Source of the DNA: an uncultured Verrucomicrobia subdivision 3 bacterium
Lineage (GTDB): Bacteria; Verrucomicrobiota; Verrucomicrobiia; Limisphaerales; UBA11358
DNA length: 64,000 nucleotides
Reading direction: 5' to 3'
NCBI GenBank assembly: GCA_903865745.1
Contig: CAIPKV010000032.1
Span: 62,001 to 126,000 of the forward strand
Under the pieces are notes generated by a model. It did no database searches and had not been told where the DNA came from. It worked only from the letters and a program-made list of their open reading frames with translations. Position numbers and translations under genes: made by a program. Shown here piece after piece: positions 25,793 through 34,859 of this stretch; position 1 is the first letter of the stretch; each line of letters begins with the position of its first letter.

Positions 25793-26548
25793 ATGTCATC
25801 CAGTCATTCAGAAAAAAAGTCCGGTACCGCAACGGCGCATGTTTCCGCCGCCGGGAATGATTTGCAGGATAACCTCCGCCGGCTTGACCGGCTCGCCAAT
25901 CTCGGCCTCGTCTCCGCCGGCCTCGCACATGAAATTAAGAATGGCCTCGTCGCCATCAAGACCTACATCGATCTCCTTTTGGAAAAAGAAAGCGACGCGG
26001 AGATGGCCGGGCTGGTACGGCGCGAGTTGAAGCGCATTGACGGGCTGGCGACGCAGATGCTACGGCTCTCATCGCCGAAGTCCGGCACCATGACGAAGGT
26101 GAACATCCACGAGGTGCTCGACCATTCGCTGCGGCTGCTGGAACATCAGATGACCGAGCGGTTGATTCAGCTGAAACGCGATTATCGTGCCACACCGGAC
26201 ACGGTGCGTGGCAACGAATCGCAGTTGCAACAGGCATTCATCAATCTCGTGCTGAACGGCGTCGAGGCCATTGGTACTCATGGCGCACTAACTGTGCGGA
26301 CTGAGATCTTTCACGGCACGGCGGGCGGGGCGGGGCTAAAGATTTTCTTCGAAGACACGGGGGCGGGCATCCCGTTGGAAAACCAGTCGCGGTTGTTTGA
26401 GCCATTCTTCACCACCAAGAAAAACGGCACGGGTCTGGGGCTGGCCATCAGCCGGCGCGTGGCCGAGGATCACCAGGGAACCATCGAAGTGGTCAGCGAG
26501 GCGGGGCGCGGTTCAACCTTCATCGTTTCGCTCACCGCAGAGCTGTAA
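25793..26548 (+). CDS. Soluble sensor histidine kinase (NtrB-like core)
   Basis: 251 residues with no membrane segment. The H-box LAHEIKNGLVAIKTY carries the phosphorylated His; N-box NLVLNGVEAI, G1 DTGAGI, F-box LFEPFFTTKKNGTGLGLAISRR and G2 follow. The short N-terminus lacks a PAS domain, so the input is unclear. No response regulator is adjacent; it may feed a remote NtrC-type regulator. A purine-rich GAGGGAGG...TTGGAG stretch precedes the ATG. Confidence 0.88.
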   Translation: MSSSHSEKKSGTATAHVSAAGNDLQDNLRRLDRLANLGLVSAGLAHEIKNGLVAIKTYIDLLLEKESDAEMAGLVRRELKRIDGLATQMLRLSSPKSGTMTKVNIHEVLDHSLRLLEHQMTERLIQLKRDYRATPDTVRGNESQLQQAFINLVLNGVEAIGTHGALTVRTEIFHGTAGGAGLKIFFEDTGAGIPLENQSRLFEPFFTTKKNGTGLGLAISRRVAEDHQGTIEVVSEAGRGSTFIVSLTAEL

Positions 26549-26559
26549 ACTTTTCCAGA

Positions 26560-27570
26560 TTACTTGTCCCCTGTGGCCGGCGTACGTTCCGGTAGCAGCG
26601 TCCAAGCTTGCCCGTCGGCGGAAGTCAGCAGGCCGAAGGTCGTCCGGTACGCTGCGTTTTCGCCCATCAATATCATCAGCCACTGCGAACCGTCCTGCCA
26701 CACATAGGGCGCGCCGTAGCGATGCGCCATCCAAGTTTGGCGCGGTAGCGCAATGGGTCCCTCCAATCTCCAATTAATCAAGTCCGGTGAACTGGCGCGG
26801 GCCAAGTGCTGCGCGCCCAAACCTTCGCTGTAAATCATCGTCCAATGGTCGTCTGTCCGGAAAACCATTGTGTTCTCCACGCCATCCGGTGCGCGTTCAG
26901 AAAAGCCGATGAGCGGCGCGTCCGGCGTGAGCATCTGCCATTGCTTCAAATCCGGATCCTGTGTGATGGCGTGTCCCATCAAATTGCCGCGAATCTTTTG
27001 CCCGCTTTCGTTGGTGCGATAGGCCGAGCCGATGAAGAAGCAATGCAGCGCATTACCAACCACGATCAGGCTTGGGTCAATCACACGATGTTGTCCGTTC
27101 CACGGTAAGTTCAGCGCTTCGGTGAGAAACGGCTTGGGCGCAGACCACGTTTTCAAGTCCGTGGACTCCGCGAAGACCAACTGGGTCGGTTTCGCAGGAT
27201 ACGTTTGATACGGCAACAGCCAGCGGCCGTGCCAGCGGACCACGTCGCCGGGTGACGCGCAGCCCGGCGGCGAAACATCGTGATCATTTTCGAAGTGCAC
27301 AAAATCTTTGGTGAATACGCAGCCGATGGTCCAGTTCTTCGGATTGCCCCAGCCCGACTGCTCCGCTGCGAAGCGCGAATAAAACAGCAGATAGCCCGCA
27401 TCGGTTTTCAAAACGGATGGGTCGCGCAGGTTGTCGCGAGAAACCCACACCGGGTTGCGCAGGTTTTCAAGTTGCAAGCCAGCGTAACTTGGCGTCGGAA
27501 CCGCCCAGACGTAATTGAAGGTCAGACTGAGCGCAAGCCAGGCGCCAAGAGTTAGTTTTAGCTGGTTCAT
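26560..27570 (-). CDS. Secreted GH43-like five-bladed beta-propeller protein
   Basis: 336 residues with a signal peptide ending near ...NYVWA. The fold signatures are those of GH43/GH32-like propellers: LRDPSVLKTDAGYLLFYS (candidate base Asp), HRVIDPSLIVVGNALHCFF (Asp) and APDGVENTMVFRTDDHW (candidate acid Glu). It probably acts on arabinose-, xylose- or related glycosides in the periplasm; substrate is not predictable. It lies 63 bp downstream of lptD on the same strand. Confidence 0.72.
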   Translation of the reverse strand: MNQLKLTLGAWLALSLTFNYVWAVPTPSYAGLQLENLRNPVWVSRDNLRDPSVLKTDAGYLLFYSRFAAEQSGWGNPKNWTIGCVFTKDFVHFENDHDVSPPGCASPGDVVRWHGRWLLPYQTYPAKPTQLVFAESTDLKTWSAPKPFLTEALNLPWNGQHRVIDPSLIVVGNALHCFFIGSAYRTNESGQKIRGNLMGHAITQDPDLKQWQMLTPDAPLIGFSERAPDGVENTMVFRTDDHWTMIYSEGLGAQHLARASSPDLINWRLEGPIALPRQTWMAHRYGAPYVWQDGSQWLMILMGENAAYRTTFGLLTSADGQAWTLLPERTPATGDK

Positions 27571-27633
27571 GTTGGATTCAATGACTTACTTCAGAAGAGC
27601 ATTACGAATCCGCCCGCTTCGCCGGTTCCGTTT

Positions 27634-29874
27634 TTATTCCCCGACGAGGTGGAAGCGGTTGACCACGTCGTCGCCTACTTGTGAGGATGGCGCCGCCTTG
27701 AGCGAGAACATCACTGCGATGGTCACATCGGCCGAGCTGCCCTCATTGTTAGCCACGCGGAGCGTTAGCGCCGAGGTCCAGCTGCGCAGGTCGCGATAAA
27801 TCGTAAACTGCTGGTCCTGCATCCGTTCAATCACCGCATTGTAATTCTGCGTAATGCGCGCGCCCCAATTATCGCCCACGCGTACGAAGAGGGTACTGGT
27901 GACCGTCTGGTTCTCGGTCCAAGTGCTGTTGCCCCAAGTGCCGCCGCGCAGATACCAGTAGCCGAGCCCCCAGCTCCAGCGGTCGCTCGGGGCGAAGGTG
28001 AGCTGCTGAAAACTCATGTTCAGGTTGCCGCCATCGAGGTCGTAGCGCGTCTGGGATTCCGCCGTAAGCCAGGTGCGCGGCTTGAAGGCGAACGAGGAGT
28101 AAAGGTCGTTCAAAGTATTCTGGCCGGCCTGAGGATCGAGCCGCCAGTCGAGCTGCAGATTCCAGTCCACCAGCTTATCCAATTCGCCATCGCGCTTGGT
28201 TTGAAGGGTGTTGCGGAGGCCGAAGCGAATGACGTTCTGCGTATCAATCGAATCAATGTTGTTGTAGTCCGGAAAGGTTACCGGCAGTTCCGTGAGGCTC
28301 GGTTGTTCGCCATCGAACTGCGGCAGATTAGACGGCGGCGTGCTTGGGGCCGGCACATACACATAGTTCGCAGACGGCTCGATGATGTGGCGCAAACCGT
28401 CCACCTGCCAAAAGCCGTTGGTCGCGTTCACCCACAGTTGCGAGGCCTTGAACGAAGTGCCGATGCCCGTATTGAAGACTTCCCGTGTGACCGAGCCGCT
28501 GCTGCCGGTGTTGGTGGCGTTCTGCTCGCTGTAATAAGTCACACGCCCGCCGACGCGCGGAGTCACGTTGAGCCAATGGAAGAAAGTCCACGGCAGCGTG
28601 AATTGATGATAGGTGTCCAAGCGCGCCGCCGAGTTGATATTCGTCCCGTTGTTGCTGCTATAAGTGGAGTTCGTGTTCGCGGCAAACTGTTGATACCAGC
28701 CCGCGGAACTTTCGCTGTCGTAATAGACCGGCGTGTCGAGCACCTGCTGTTGAAAGCCGGTGAGCCGCACATCCGGCAGGCGCTCAACCTGGTCAAAATA
28801 GCTGTTAATGCGCGGCGTGGTCAGCGCGTCGAGGCTCCAGTTGTCCCAATATTTATTCGCCTCGACGAAGGAGCTGGGCTGGGGGTTGTTCGCGTACGTG
28901 CCCGCGTAGAAGTCATGCAGCACGAGCGGGTCGGACTGATAATTGATCAGCGCCTTGAGGTTCAAGTTCGTCGCCGGCGTCGCCTGCCAGGTGCCCGCGA
29001 AGACCTGGCGGTTGTAAGGAATGCTGCCGTATTGCGGGAAGGCGTTCGTGCTGGTGTTCGGCTTCTGATCATTCAGGTAATAATACTTCAGCCCGACCTG
29101 GCCCCATTCGCCGAGGTGCAGGTCCACATCCGGGCCCACGCCCAGGCCGCGTTTCGCGCGGTAATCCGCGTGGACTTTGCCATCCGCGTTCGTGCCCGCG
29201 TACCAGTTGTACGTATTGAGCAAGAAAGGTCCGTACGTGCTTCGAAAGCCCGGCGAGAACGTGAAGTTATTTGCGTGCGGGCCGAGGTTGCGCTTGTAAT
29301 ACGGCAGATAAAACACCGGCACGCCGTGCATATAAAACACTGCGTTCCACATCTCCACCGACTTGGTGCCCGTGATCCGGAGGCGCGAGCAGTGCACGCG
29401 CAATTCCGGGTCCGTCACGTCATCCGTCGTGAGGAAGGCATCATTAGCATAATAAACTTTATTACTGGAATTGCCCGACAAGTCATGGCCTGTCAGGTAC
29501 ACCGGCCATTTGCCCGTGCGGAAAGATTCGCTCTGCATCTGATGCGTCTTGAAATTGTACCGGATATGGTCGCCCACCCAGAGCTGGTCGGCGGATTCGA
29601 TACGCACATTGCCATCGGCGATCACCTGACCGGATTGCTGGTTCACCGAAGCCGAGTCCGCAGTCAAAGTCGTGCTACCATATTTGATATAGATGCCGTT
29701 GGTGCCCATGGCCGTGCCGGTGGCCGGGTCATAATCCACCAAACCTTGAACCGTGCCGGGAATAATCTTGCTCAGTGCATCTACTTCCCAGGAAACGTTC
29801 GTCTCCTGCGCCGTCGCGGAAATCAGGGCAAGCGCCAGGAAGAGCAGCGCGATGGCGGAAAAAGGTTTCATCAA
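27634..29874 (-). CDS. lptD: LPS-assembly protein LptD (OstA-like)
   Basis: 746 residues with signal peptide (MMKPFSAIALLFLALALISA). The N-terminal OstA-type beta-jellyroll (TTLTADSASVNQQSGQVIADGNVRI) is followed by PVFYLPYYKRNLGPHANNF, the usual entry into the barrel. The C-terminal part is rich in alternating amphipathic strands (WNLQLDWRLD, TWLTAESQTRYDL, WSWGLGYWYLRGG). It inserts lipopolysaccharide into the outer leaflet of the outer membrane, so the organism has an LPS-type outer membrane. The antisense 692-aa ORF is a shadow. Confidence 0.9.
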   Translation of the reverse strand: MMKPFSAIALLFLALALISATAQETNVSWEVDALSKIIPGTVQGLVDYDPATGTAMGTNGIYIKYGSTTLTADSASVNQQSGQVIADGNVRIESADQLWVGDHIRYNFKTHQMQSESFRTGKWPVYLTGHDLSGNSSNKVYYANDAFLTTDDVTDPELRVHCSRLRITGTKSVEMWNAVFYMHGVPVFYLPYYKRNLGPHANNFTFSPGFRSTYGPFLLNTYNWYAGTNADGKVHADYRAKRGLGVGPDVDLHLGEWGQVGLKYYYLNDQKPNTSTNAFPQYGSIPYNRQVFAGTWQATPATNLNLKALINYQSDPLVLHDFYAGTYANNPQPSSFVEANKYWDNWSLDALTTPRINSYFDQVERLPDVRLTGFQQQVLDTPVYYDSESSAGWYQQFAANTNSTYSSNNGTNINSAARLDTYHQFTLPWTFFHWLNVTPRVGGRVTYYSEQNATNTGSSGSVTREVFNTGIGTSFKASQLWVNATNGFWQVDGLRHIIEPSANYVYVPAPSTPPSNLPQFDGEQPSLTELPVTFPDYNNIDSIDTQNVIRFGLRNTLQTKRDGELDKLVDWNLQLDWRLDPQAGQNTLNDLYSSFAFKPRTWLTAESQTRYDLDGGNLNMSFQQLTFAPSDRWSWGLGYWYLRGGTWGNSTWTENQTVTSTLFVRVGDNWGARITQNYNAVIERMQDQQFTIYRDLRSWTSALTLRVANNEGSSADVTIAVMFSLKAAPSSQVGDDVVNRFHLVGE

Positions 29875-29936
29875 ACGCGGCCAGTTAAACAGAATGCGCC
29901 CCCAACTGCCAAGCTGGATTTAAAACAGGGAAGTCT

Positions 29937-30045
29937 CAACGCCAAGGCGCAAAGGTACAAAGGCGCAGCCGGAAGGTTTCAACTGAAGGATTTTGCTGGG
30001 CTGTTTTCCTTGCACCTTCGGGTCTTGGCGCCTTGGCGTTCAATA
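29937..30045. repeat. Imperfect inverted pair of a dispersed repeat
   Basis: AACGCCAAGGCGCAAAGG (29939 onward) and TCTTGGCGCCTTGGCGTT (about 30023-30040) are opposed copies of the same word, separated by about 60 bp. The 'aacgccaaggcgcaaagacgc' family is seen scattered between genes in several phyla. It lies between lptD and the 21-bp array. Confidence 0.55.
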
Positions 30046-30226
30046 CAGACAGGTGTCCGTCCGCAAGCACTTGGGTCAGAAGCTGACTCTACCCCCGCCA
30101 CCCCGCGCCACCGTCGCTTAGCCGCCTGCCAAATGTTTGTTTTTGACCAGCTAAAACGCAAAACCGGGTGTTTAACGAGGTTTTCCGCCAAGCCAGTCAG
30201 TATTCCGGGTCAGACCGCCGATTTTT

Positions 30227-30457
30227 CCGACAGGATAAATGACAAATCCTTGCGGATAATTCGAAAAACCTGGAGGTAAAATCATTTTACCTCCAGGAAA
30301 AATCAAAATACCTGCAGGATAAGCGACCAAACCTGCAAGATAATTCAAAAAACCTTGAGGAAAAATGACCAACCCTGGAGGTTAAATGAATAATCCTGCA
30401 GGAAAAATGACCAACCCTATCGGATAAATGATTTTTCCTTGCGGATAAATGGCTTTT
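30227..30457. repeat. 21-bp tandem repeat array, 11 units (CCTGCAGG type)
   Basis: Eleven consecutive diverged units, each exactly 21 bp, with consensus near CCTGCAGGATAAATGACCAA plus one base. The centre CCTGCAGG is an 8-bp palindrome; unit 3 continues into the AAATCATTTTACCTCC complement of its neighbour. Read on the minus strand it gives heptads of the type YPxGxxI, but there is no ribosome site or plausible start. It is intergenic between lptD and the 30586-31857 gene, both minus strand. Confidence 0.85.
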
Positions 30458-30585
30458 TTCGACCAGTTAACTGCTTGGCTGGAAGGTTAAGGCAGATGGT
30501 TTGGCGGTATCAACGTTTCGCCGCCCGCCGAGTATCGCCCGACCAGCTGCGAGTTGACTTTCTGTCTGGGCAACCAAATCAAACT

Positions 30586-31857
30586 TTAGAAATCGAATTT
30601 ATAGACGAGATCGAGCGGGTGTTCGCCAACGGAGTCGTGGTCATCACCACCGTCGTCTTTGAGGTTCTGGCCAACAGAATAAACAATTTTCCGGTCGGGC
30701 GCATAGTGCAGCGGTCGGCCATTGAAATCATCCACCGGCAAGGTCTCCAAGTATTCCGGCACCAGCGCGTTCAAGTCCGACGGCAGCTGGCCGTGTGCCA
30801 ATTGATACGCGCGCAGGGCGAGGATGGTGCGCGTGGCCTGCCAGGTAACGTCGCCCTTGCACTTGTTGGCTAACATCGCCGTCATGGCCGGCATCATGGA
30901 GTAGTACAAAATTTGGCCGGTCATGTTTCCGCTCAAATAAATGGATGGCCGGCTCGGCAGGGCGGTCATAGCGGCGACATCCACTTCGACGTAATGGTGC
31001 GAGGCCGCCTCCACGAGCTTGAGGGTGCCTTGCGTAAAAAGTTCCTCGGTCTGGCCAAAATTAAAGAACGGCCAGCCGAATCCGATTCGCGGGATATAGC
31101 CGTTATCGATGCGGCCGTCGCGCATTGCCGCCAGCGTGTTGACCTGCATCTGGTGCTCGACTTTGATGGTGCTGGCAAACGCATCGCTTAGTTCGCGGGG
31201 CTGGGGTTTTAGCTGGGCGATATAAGTCTTTAATTGGTCCGCCGTCAGTTGGGTTTTCCCCACCCAATGCCGCATTTGAAACAACCCCATGTTATCAACC
31301 GCCTGGCCGACCAGATAAACAATCAGCACGCATTGAGAGTTTTGCATCCGCCGGCCGAGGCGGACATGATCGATGAGTTGATTAAACGCCGCCTGGTCTT
31401 GTCCGTGATGAAGAAGCCAGTTCTCCCGCACCATGGCGATGCGCGCCAGTTTTTTCCAACCTTCCAAGTAGGGTGGCAACTCATAGACGGCGGATAATTC
31501 CGGTACCTGCAAGTCGGGAAGCTTGACTGCGGCATCCCAACTGGCCAGCGCATCGTGGTTGCTGGCGAGAAAGGCTTGGGCGAAGGCTTCATCCCAATTG
31601 ATGCTGCTGACTAAATCATCAATGCGTTGTTCCTGATCTTTCGGCAGCCACATCTTGCTGGCGGCGACTTGTAGCGCGTCAAAGCAGTTGGCGCCTGGCG
31701 GAATGGTGGCGCGTTCCAAGGGGAGTTGCTGATTCTGGAGCGCGCCGGGCGAAAAGGAGCGCACGCATACGATTAACAGAAGCAATAAAATCAGGGCCAG
31801 GAAACCGAAGAAAATCCTTCGCAGCCATATGAAGATGGGTCGCTGCCTTTTTATCAT
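30586..31857 (-). CDS. Membrane-anchored hypothetical protein with GspG-like C-terminus
   Basis: ATG 31857 (MIKRQRPIFIWLRRIFFGF) is preferred: a basic start and one membrane helix (FFGFLALILLLLLIVCV). About 423 residues. The large periplasmic domain (PYLEGWKKLARIAMVRENWLL) is helical and unrecognised. The last 70 residues (ALRAYQLAHGQLPSDLNALVPEYL and DDFNGRPLHYAPDRKIVYSVG) resemble the C-terminal region of type II secretion pseudopilins. Possibly an envelope protein conserved in the phylum; function unknown. Confidence 0.65.
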   Translation of the reverse strand: MIKRQRPIFIWLRRIFFGFLALILLLLLIVCVRSFSPGALQNQQLPLERATIPPGANCFDALQVAASKMWLPKDQEQRIDDLVSSINWDEAFAQAFLASNHDALASWDAAVKLPDLQVPELSAVYELPPYLEGWKKLARIAMVRENWLLHHGQDQAAFNQLIDHVRLGRRMQNSQCVLIVYLVGQAVDNMGLFQMRHWVGKTQLTADQLKTYIAQLKPQPRELSDAFASTIKVEHQMQVNTLAAMRDGRIDNGYIPRIGFGWPFFNFGQTEELFTQGTLKLVEAASHHYVEVDVAAMTALPSRPSIYLSGNMTGQILYYSMMPAMTAMLANKCKGDVTWQATRTILALRAYQLAHGQLPSDLNALVPEYLETLPVDDFNGRPLHYAPDRKIVYSVGQNLKDDGGDDHDSVGEHPLDLVYKFDF

Positions 31858-31907
31858 GTCTACAAACTGCGCCTGACCGCGTGCCAAGGCAAGCACGTTT
31901 CAATCAA

Positions 31908-32681
31908 TCACAGTCGCACAGGGATGTGCTTCGACTTCAAAAACTTTTTAACGTCGCCCACGGTATAAGTGCCGAAATGGAAGATGCTCGCGGCGAGGAC
32001 GGCGTCGGCTTTGCCCGCCAGCAGCACGTCGGCCATGTGTTCGAGCGTGCCCGCGCCCCCGCTGGCCACCACGGGCACACCTACGGCTTCACTTACGCGC
32101 CGCGTGATGACGAGGTCGAACCCGGCCTTCGTGCCGTCGGCGTCGATGGAGTTCAAGACAATCTCGCCCGCGCCGAGCGCCACGGCTTGCTTCGCCCATG
32201 CGAGCGCGTCTAGGCCGGTGTCTTTGCGGCCGCCGTGCGAGAAGACGCCCCACTTGTCAGTCGCAATCTTCTTGGCATCAATCGAGACGACGATGCACTG
32301 GCTGCCGAACTTCTCCGCACCCTGCCGGATGAGTTCGGGATTGGCGATGGCGCTGGAGTTGATGGAAATCTTGTCCGCGCCCGCGCGCAGCATGGTAAAC
32401 ATGTCGTCCACGGACTTGATGCCGCCGCCCACAGTGAGGGGCATGAAACATTGGTCGGCGGCGCGCTCGATCACCTCAACCATCGTGCCGCGCCCGTGCG
32501 CGGTGGCAGTGATATCGAAGAAAACCATTTCGTCTGCGCCCTGCTCATTGTAGCGCAAGGCGAGTTCCACGGGGTCGCCGACATTGCGCAAGCCGCCCGT
32601 CTCGGCGACCCCGAACTGGACGCCGCGCGTGACCTGGCCGTCGTGGACGTCGAGGCAGGGGATGACACGTTTTGCAATCAC
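31908..32681 (-). CDS. hisF: Imidazole glycerol phosphate synthase subunit HisF
   Basis: 257-residue TIM barrel making the imidazole ring of histidine together with His[21 protein letters not shown] contains the first catalytic Asp (D11); [14 protein letters not shown] contains the second (D130 region). [22 protein letters not shown] and [13 protein letters not shown] bind the phosphates. No other his gene is in the window. The C-terminus [13 protein letters not shown] is typical. Confidence 0.97.
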   Translation of the reverse strand: MIAKRVIPCLDVHDGQVTRGVQFGVAETGGLRNVGDPVELALRYNEQGADEMVFFDITATAHGRGTMVEVIERAADQCFMPLTVGGGIKSVDDMFTMLRAGADKISINSSAIANPELIRQGAEKFGSQCIVVSIDAKKIATDKWGVFSHGGRKDTGLDALAWAKQAVALGAGEIVLNSIDADGTKAGFDLVITRRVSEAVGVPVVASGGAGTLEHMADVLLAGKADAVLAASIFHFGTYTVGDVKKFLKSKHIPVRL

Positions 32682-32915
32682 GCGGATAATTAAACCTGAA
32701 ATGCCAGATTGTTAAACCAAGAAATATAAAAGTTACCTAAAAACCACGCCGAATATCCGCCGCGCCGATGGGTGCCAGGTTTGATTGGGAGCCTCCTATC
32801 GGCATAACGGCTACGGCTGGCATTATAACCGCGGCTATTGGCGCTGAAATTTTACTTGAATGTCGCCGGAGGCGGGCGTCAAAATGGGGAGGAATCAAAA
32901 AGTAAGAGGTTCACC

Positions 32916-33305
32916 ATGAATTATACTCCCATTATCACAACTTTTGCGGGATTGCTCGCTTTGGCGGCGACGACCGGTTGCCGCTCGGACTACGGCGCGG
33001 GCAGCCCGTATCAACCGGGGCCAACGGCGGGCAAGGCCGTCGGCGCGGGCGTCGGCACAGCAGCCGGCAATGTCGCGGGCTTCGGCGTCGGCGTCGTGCA
33101 GGGCACCACGCATGGCATTGCCAACAGCTTCGACCCGAGCTACCACATGGTGCGCTATTGGAAGACAGAAACCACGGCGGATGGACGCACCATCCAGGTG
33201 CCCTACGACATCTTAGTGGATCAATATGGTCGCCCGGCCACCATGCCCGCCCCGACCGGCAATCCGGCGCCGCCGCCGCAAACGCCGGCTCCCGCCCAGA
33301 AATAA
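32916..33305 (+). CDS. Glycine-zipper lipoprotein
   Basis: ATG 32916 has an AAGAGG ribosome site; the track start (32838) is too far upstream. The lipobox LLALAATTGC predicts lipidation at Cys21. A glycine-zipper stretch (GKAVGAGVGTAAGNVAGFGVGVVQG) follows, often membrane-inserting, and then a Pro-rich tail (GNPAPPPQTPAPAQK). It is the first gene of the envelope lipoprotein run, 18 bp before the PEGA-domain gene. Just upstream (32797-32850) is a short remnant-like frame reading YRHNGYGWHYNRGYWR then stop. Confidence 0.7.
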   Translation: MNYTPIITTFAGLLALAATTGCRSDYGAGSPYQPGPTAGKAVGAGVGTAAGNVAGFGVGVVQGTTHGIANSFDPSYHMVRYWKTETTADGRTIQVPYDILVDQYGRPATMPAPTGNPAPPPQTPAPAQK

Positions 33306-33323
33306 CATTTACCCGCTATAATT

Positions 33324-34838
33324 ATGTTAAAGCTTTATTTTTCTTTGATGGCCATGCTGGCCCTATTCGGTGTGACTGGCCTGCAAGCGCAAAATGCCGC
33401 GACGCCAGCCCCGGCCGAGACGCAGCGGAAGATTTTAATCGTCGTGGAGAACCGCGCGGACGCAGCGTTAAATGACAAAGTGTCGGTGCTGGAAGATTTG
33501 GTGAGCAGCCGCGTGGCGGGCAAGGGCTTTTCCGTCGTCACCCGCGATGTGGCGGTTAATGCACTGAAATCCTATTCGTCCGCGGGTGTCGCCGTTTCTT
33601 CGCAATCTGGCGCGGCAGTCAACAGCGGCTTGGTGAGCGACCGCAGTGCGGCGGGTATTGCGGTTAATGCCGGGCAAAGGGATGCGGCGATACAAGGTGC
33701 CGCGCAGTCCGTGGACGCGCACGCCAGCCAGGCGAGTGCCTCGGACGTGTATCACGACACTTGGAAGCCGTCGAACAGCAACAAAACAAAAACCTATGCG
33801 GAGGTTCAGAATGAAAAGTACACAGAATCCGGTGTGGCAGTGAATACCTCCGCTGGCGCGGCAGAGGCCCACGAGCAGACTTCCGGTACCGCGTTGCACG
33901 CCAGCGCGGAACATGCCGACGAGCAGAATGCGGGTGCGGTAAATGTCTCGAGATACGATTCGGCGCACATCGCCGTGACGCCGGACACGTCGCCGCTGGA
34001 TCAGGCTTTGAGCGATAACAGTTCGGTGCTGCGGCTGGCGCAAAATCTCGGTGTTGATTATATCCTGATTCCGGCCATTACGAGCTACGGGACGGAGAAA
34101 AAATCTTACAGTGGCAATGGTATTCAAACATTGAACATCACCCACCGGTTGCGCGTGAGTTACAAAATTGTCGAGGCGGGCATGGGCGGCGCGGTGCGCG
34201 GCGGCACGTTTGTTTCTGAAAGCACGGTGCGCCAGACGGGGGATTTACAGACAGATAGTTCAGACATATTGAACTCATTGCTCGACGACGCGGCGGACCA
34301 ACTCGCGACGGCGATCACGGCAAGCGGTAGTTCGTTGCCGACGGAAATGTCGAAGGTGGGCTTGGTGAGTTTCTCGGTGGCGTGCACGATGACGGATCCG
34401 CGCCAGCAGCCGATTTTGGTTTCCGCGCTGGGGGTTACCGCTGATAACAAGATTGTGACCGGCACACCGGCACCCGCGCAGCCGATGGATGTGACAGTGG
34501 AACTGGACGGCGTGGCACTCGGGTCCGCGCCCGGCGAATTCAAGGCGCATCCCGGTCTCCACAAGCTTCGCCTCTCGCGTGAGGGTTTTGATGACTGGAC
34601 ACGCACGATCAATGTTTACGACGGCCAGTCCTTGCGCGTGGCGTTGCAGATGAGCGATGAAGGCTATGCGAAGTGGAAGGACACAACGGATTTTCTGGCC
34701 ACGCTGGATGCAAACCGCAAGCTGACCGATGCCGAGGTGAAGCGCGTCGAGGGCGTCGCGGAGTATTTCAAGAACAGCCATTACCGCGTGGACGCGAAAA
34801 ATGCGCCGAACGTGAACATCTATAAAAGCCTTTATTGA
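33324..34838 (+). CDS. Exported protein with Ala/Ser-rich centre and C-terminal PEGA domain
   Basis: 504 residues. Signal peptide MLKLYFSLMAMLALFGVTGLQA. Residues 35-75 (KILIVVENRADAALNDKVSV) resemble the start of CsgG/TolB-N-like domains that sense or build surface structures. The middle is Ala/Ser/Gly-rich and compositionally biased (AGVAVSSQSGAAVNSG). A PEGA domain lies near 385-450 (DVTVELDGVALGSAPGEFKA and GLHKLRLSREGFDDW). A periplasmic or outer-membrane-facing role with the following CsgG-like protein is inferred. Confidence 0.65.
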   Translation: MLKLYFSLMAMLALFGVTGLQAQNAATPAPAETQRKILIVVENRADAALNDKVSVLEDLVSSRVAGKGFSVVTRDVAVNALKSYSSAGVAVSSQSGAAVNSGLVSDRSAAGIAVNAGQRDAAIQGAAQSVDAHASQASASDVYHDTWKPSNSNKTKTYAEVQNEKYTESGVAVNTSAGAAEAHEQTSGTALHASAEHADEQNAGAVNVSRYDSAHIAVTPDTSPLDQALSDNSSVLRLAQNLGVDYILIPAITSYGTEKKSYSGNGIQTLNITHRLRVSYKIVEAGMGGAVRGGTFVSESTVRQTGDLQTDSSDILNSLLDDAADQLATAITASGSSLPTEMSKVGLVSFSVACTMTDPRQQPILVSALGVTADNKIVTGTPAPAQPMDVTVELDGVALGSAPGEFKAHPGLHKLRLSREGFDDWTRTINVYDGQSLRVALQMSDEGYAKWKDTTDFLATLDANRKLTDAEVKRVEGVAEYFKNSHYRVDAKNAPNVNIYKSLY

Positions 34839-34859
34839 ACGACCTGAGAAAACATTGCC

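Noticed and set aside
28201-30279. 692-aa plus-strand ORF
   Set aside because: Antisense shadow of lptD, Arg/Val-rich, no motif; lptD has clear domain features and a signal peptide.
30172-30372. 66-aa minus-strand heptad-repeat ORF
   Set aside because: Same reason: a 21-bp repeat keeps the frame open; no expression signal.
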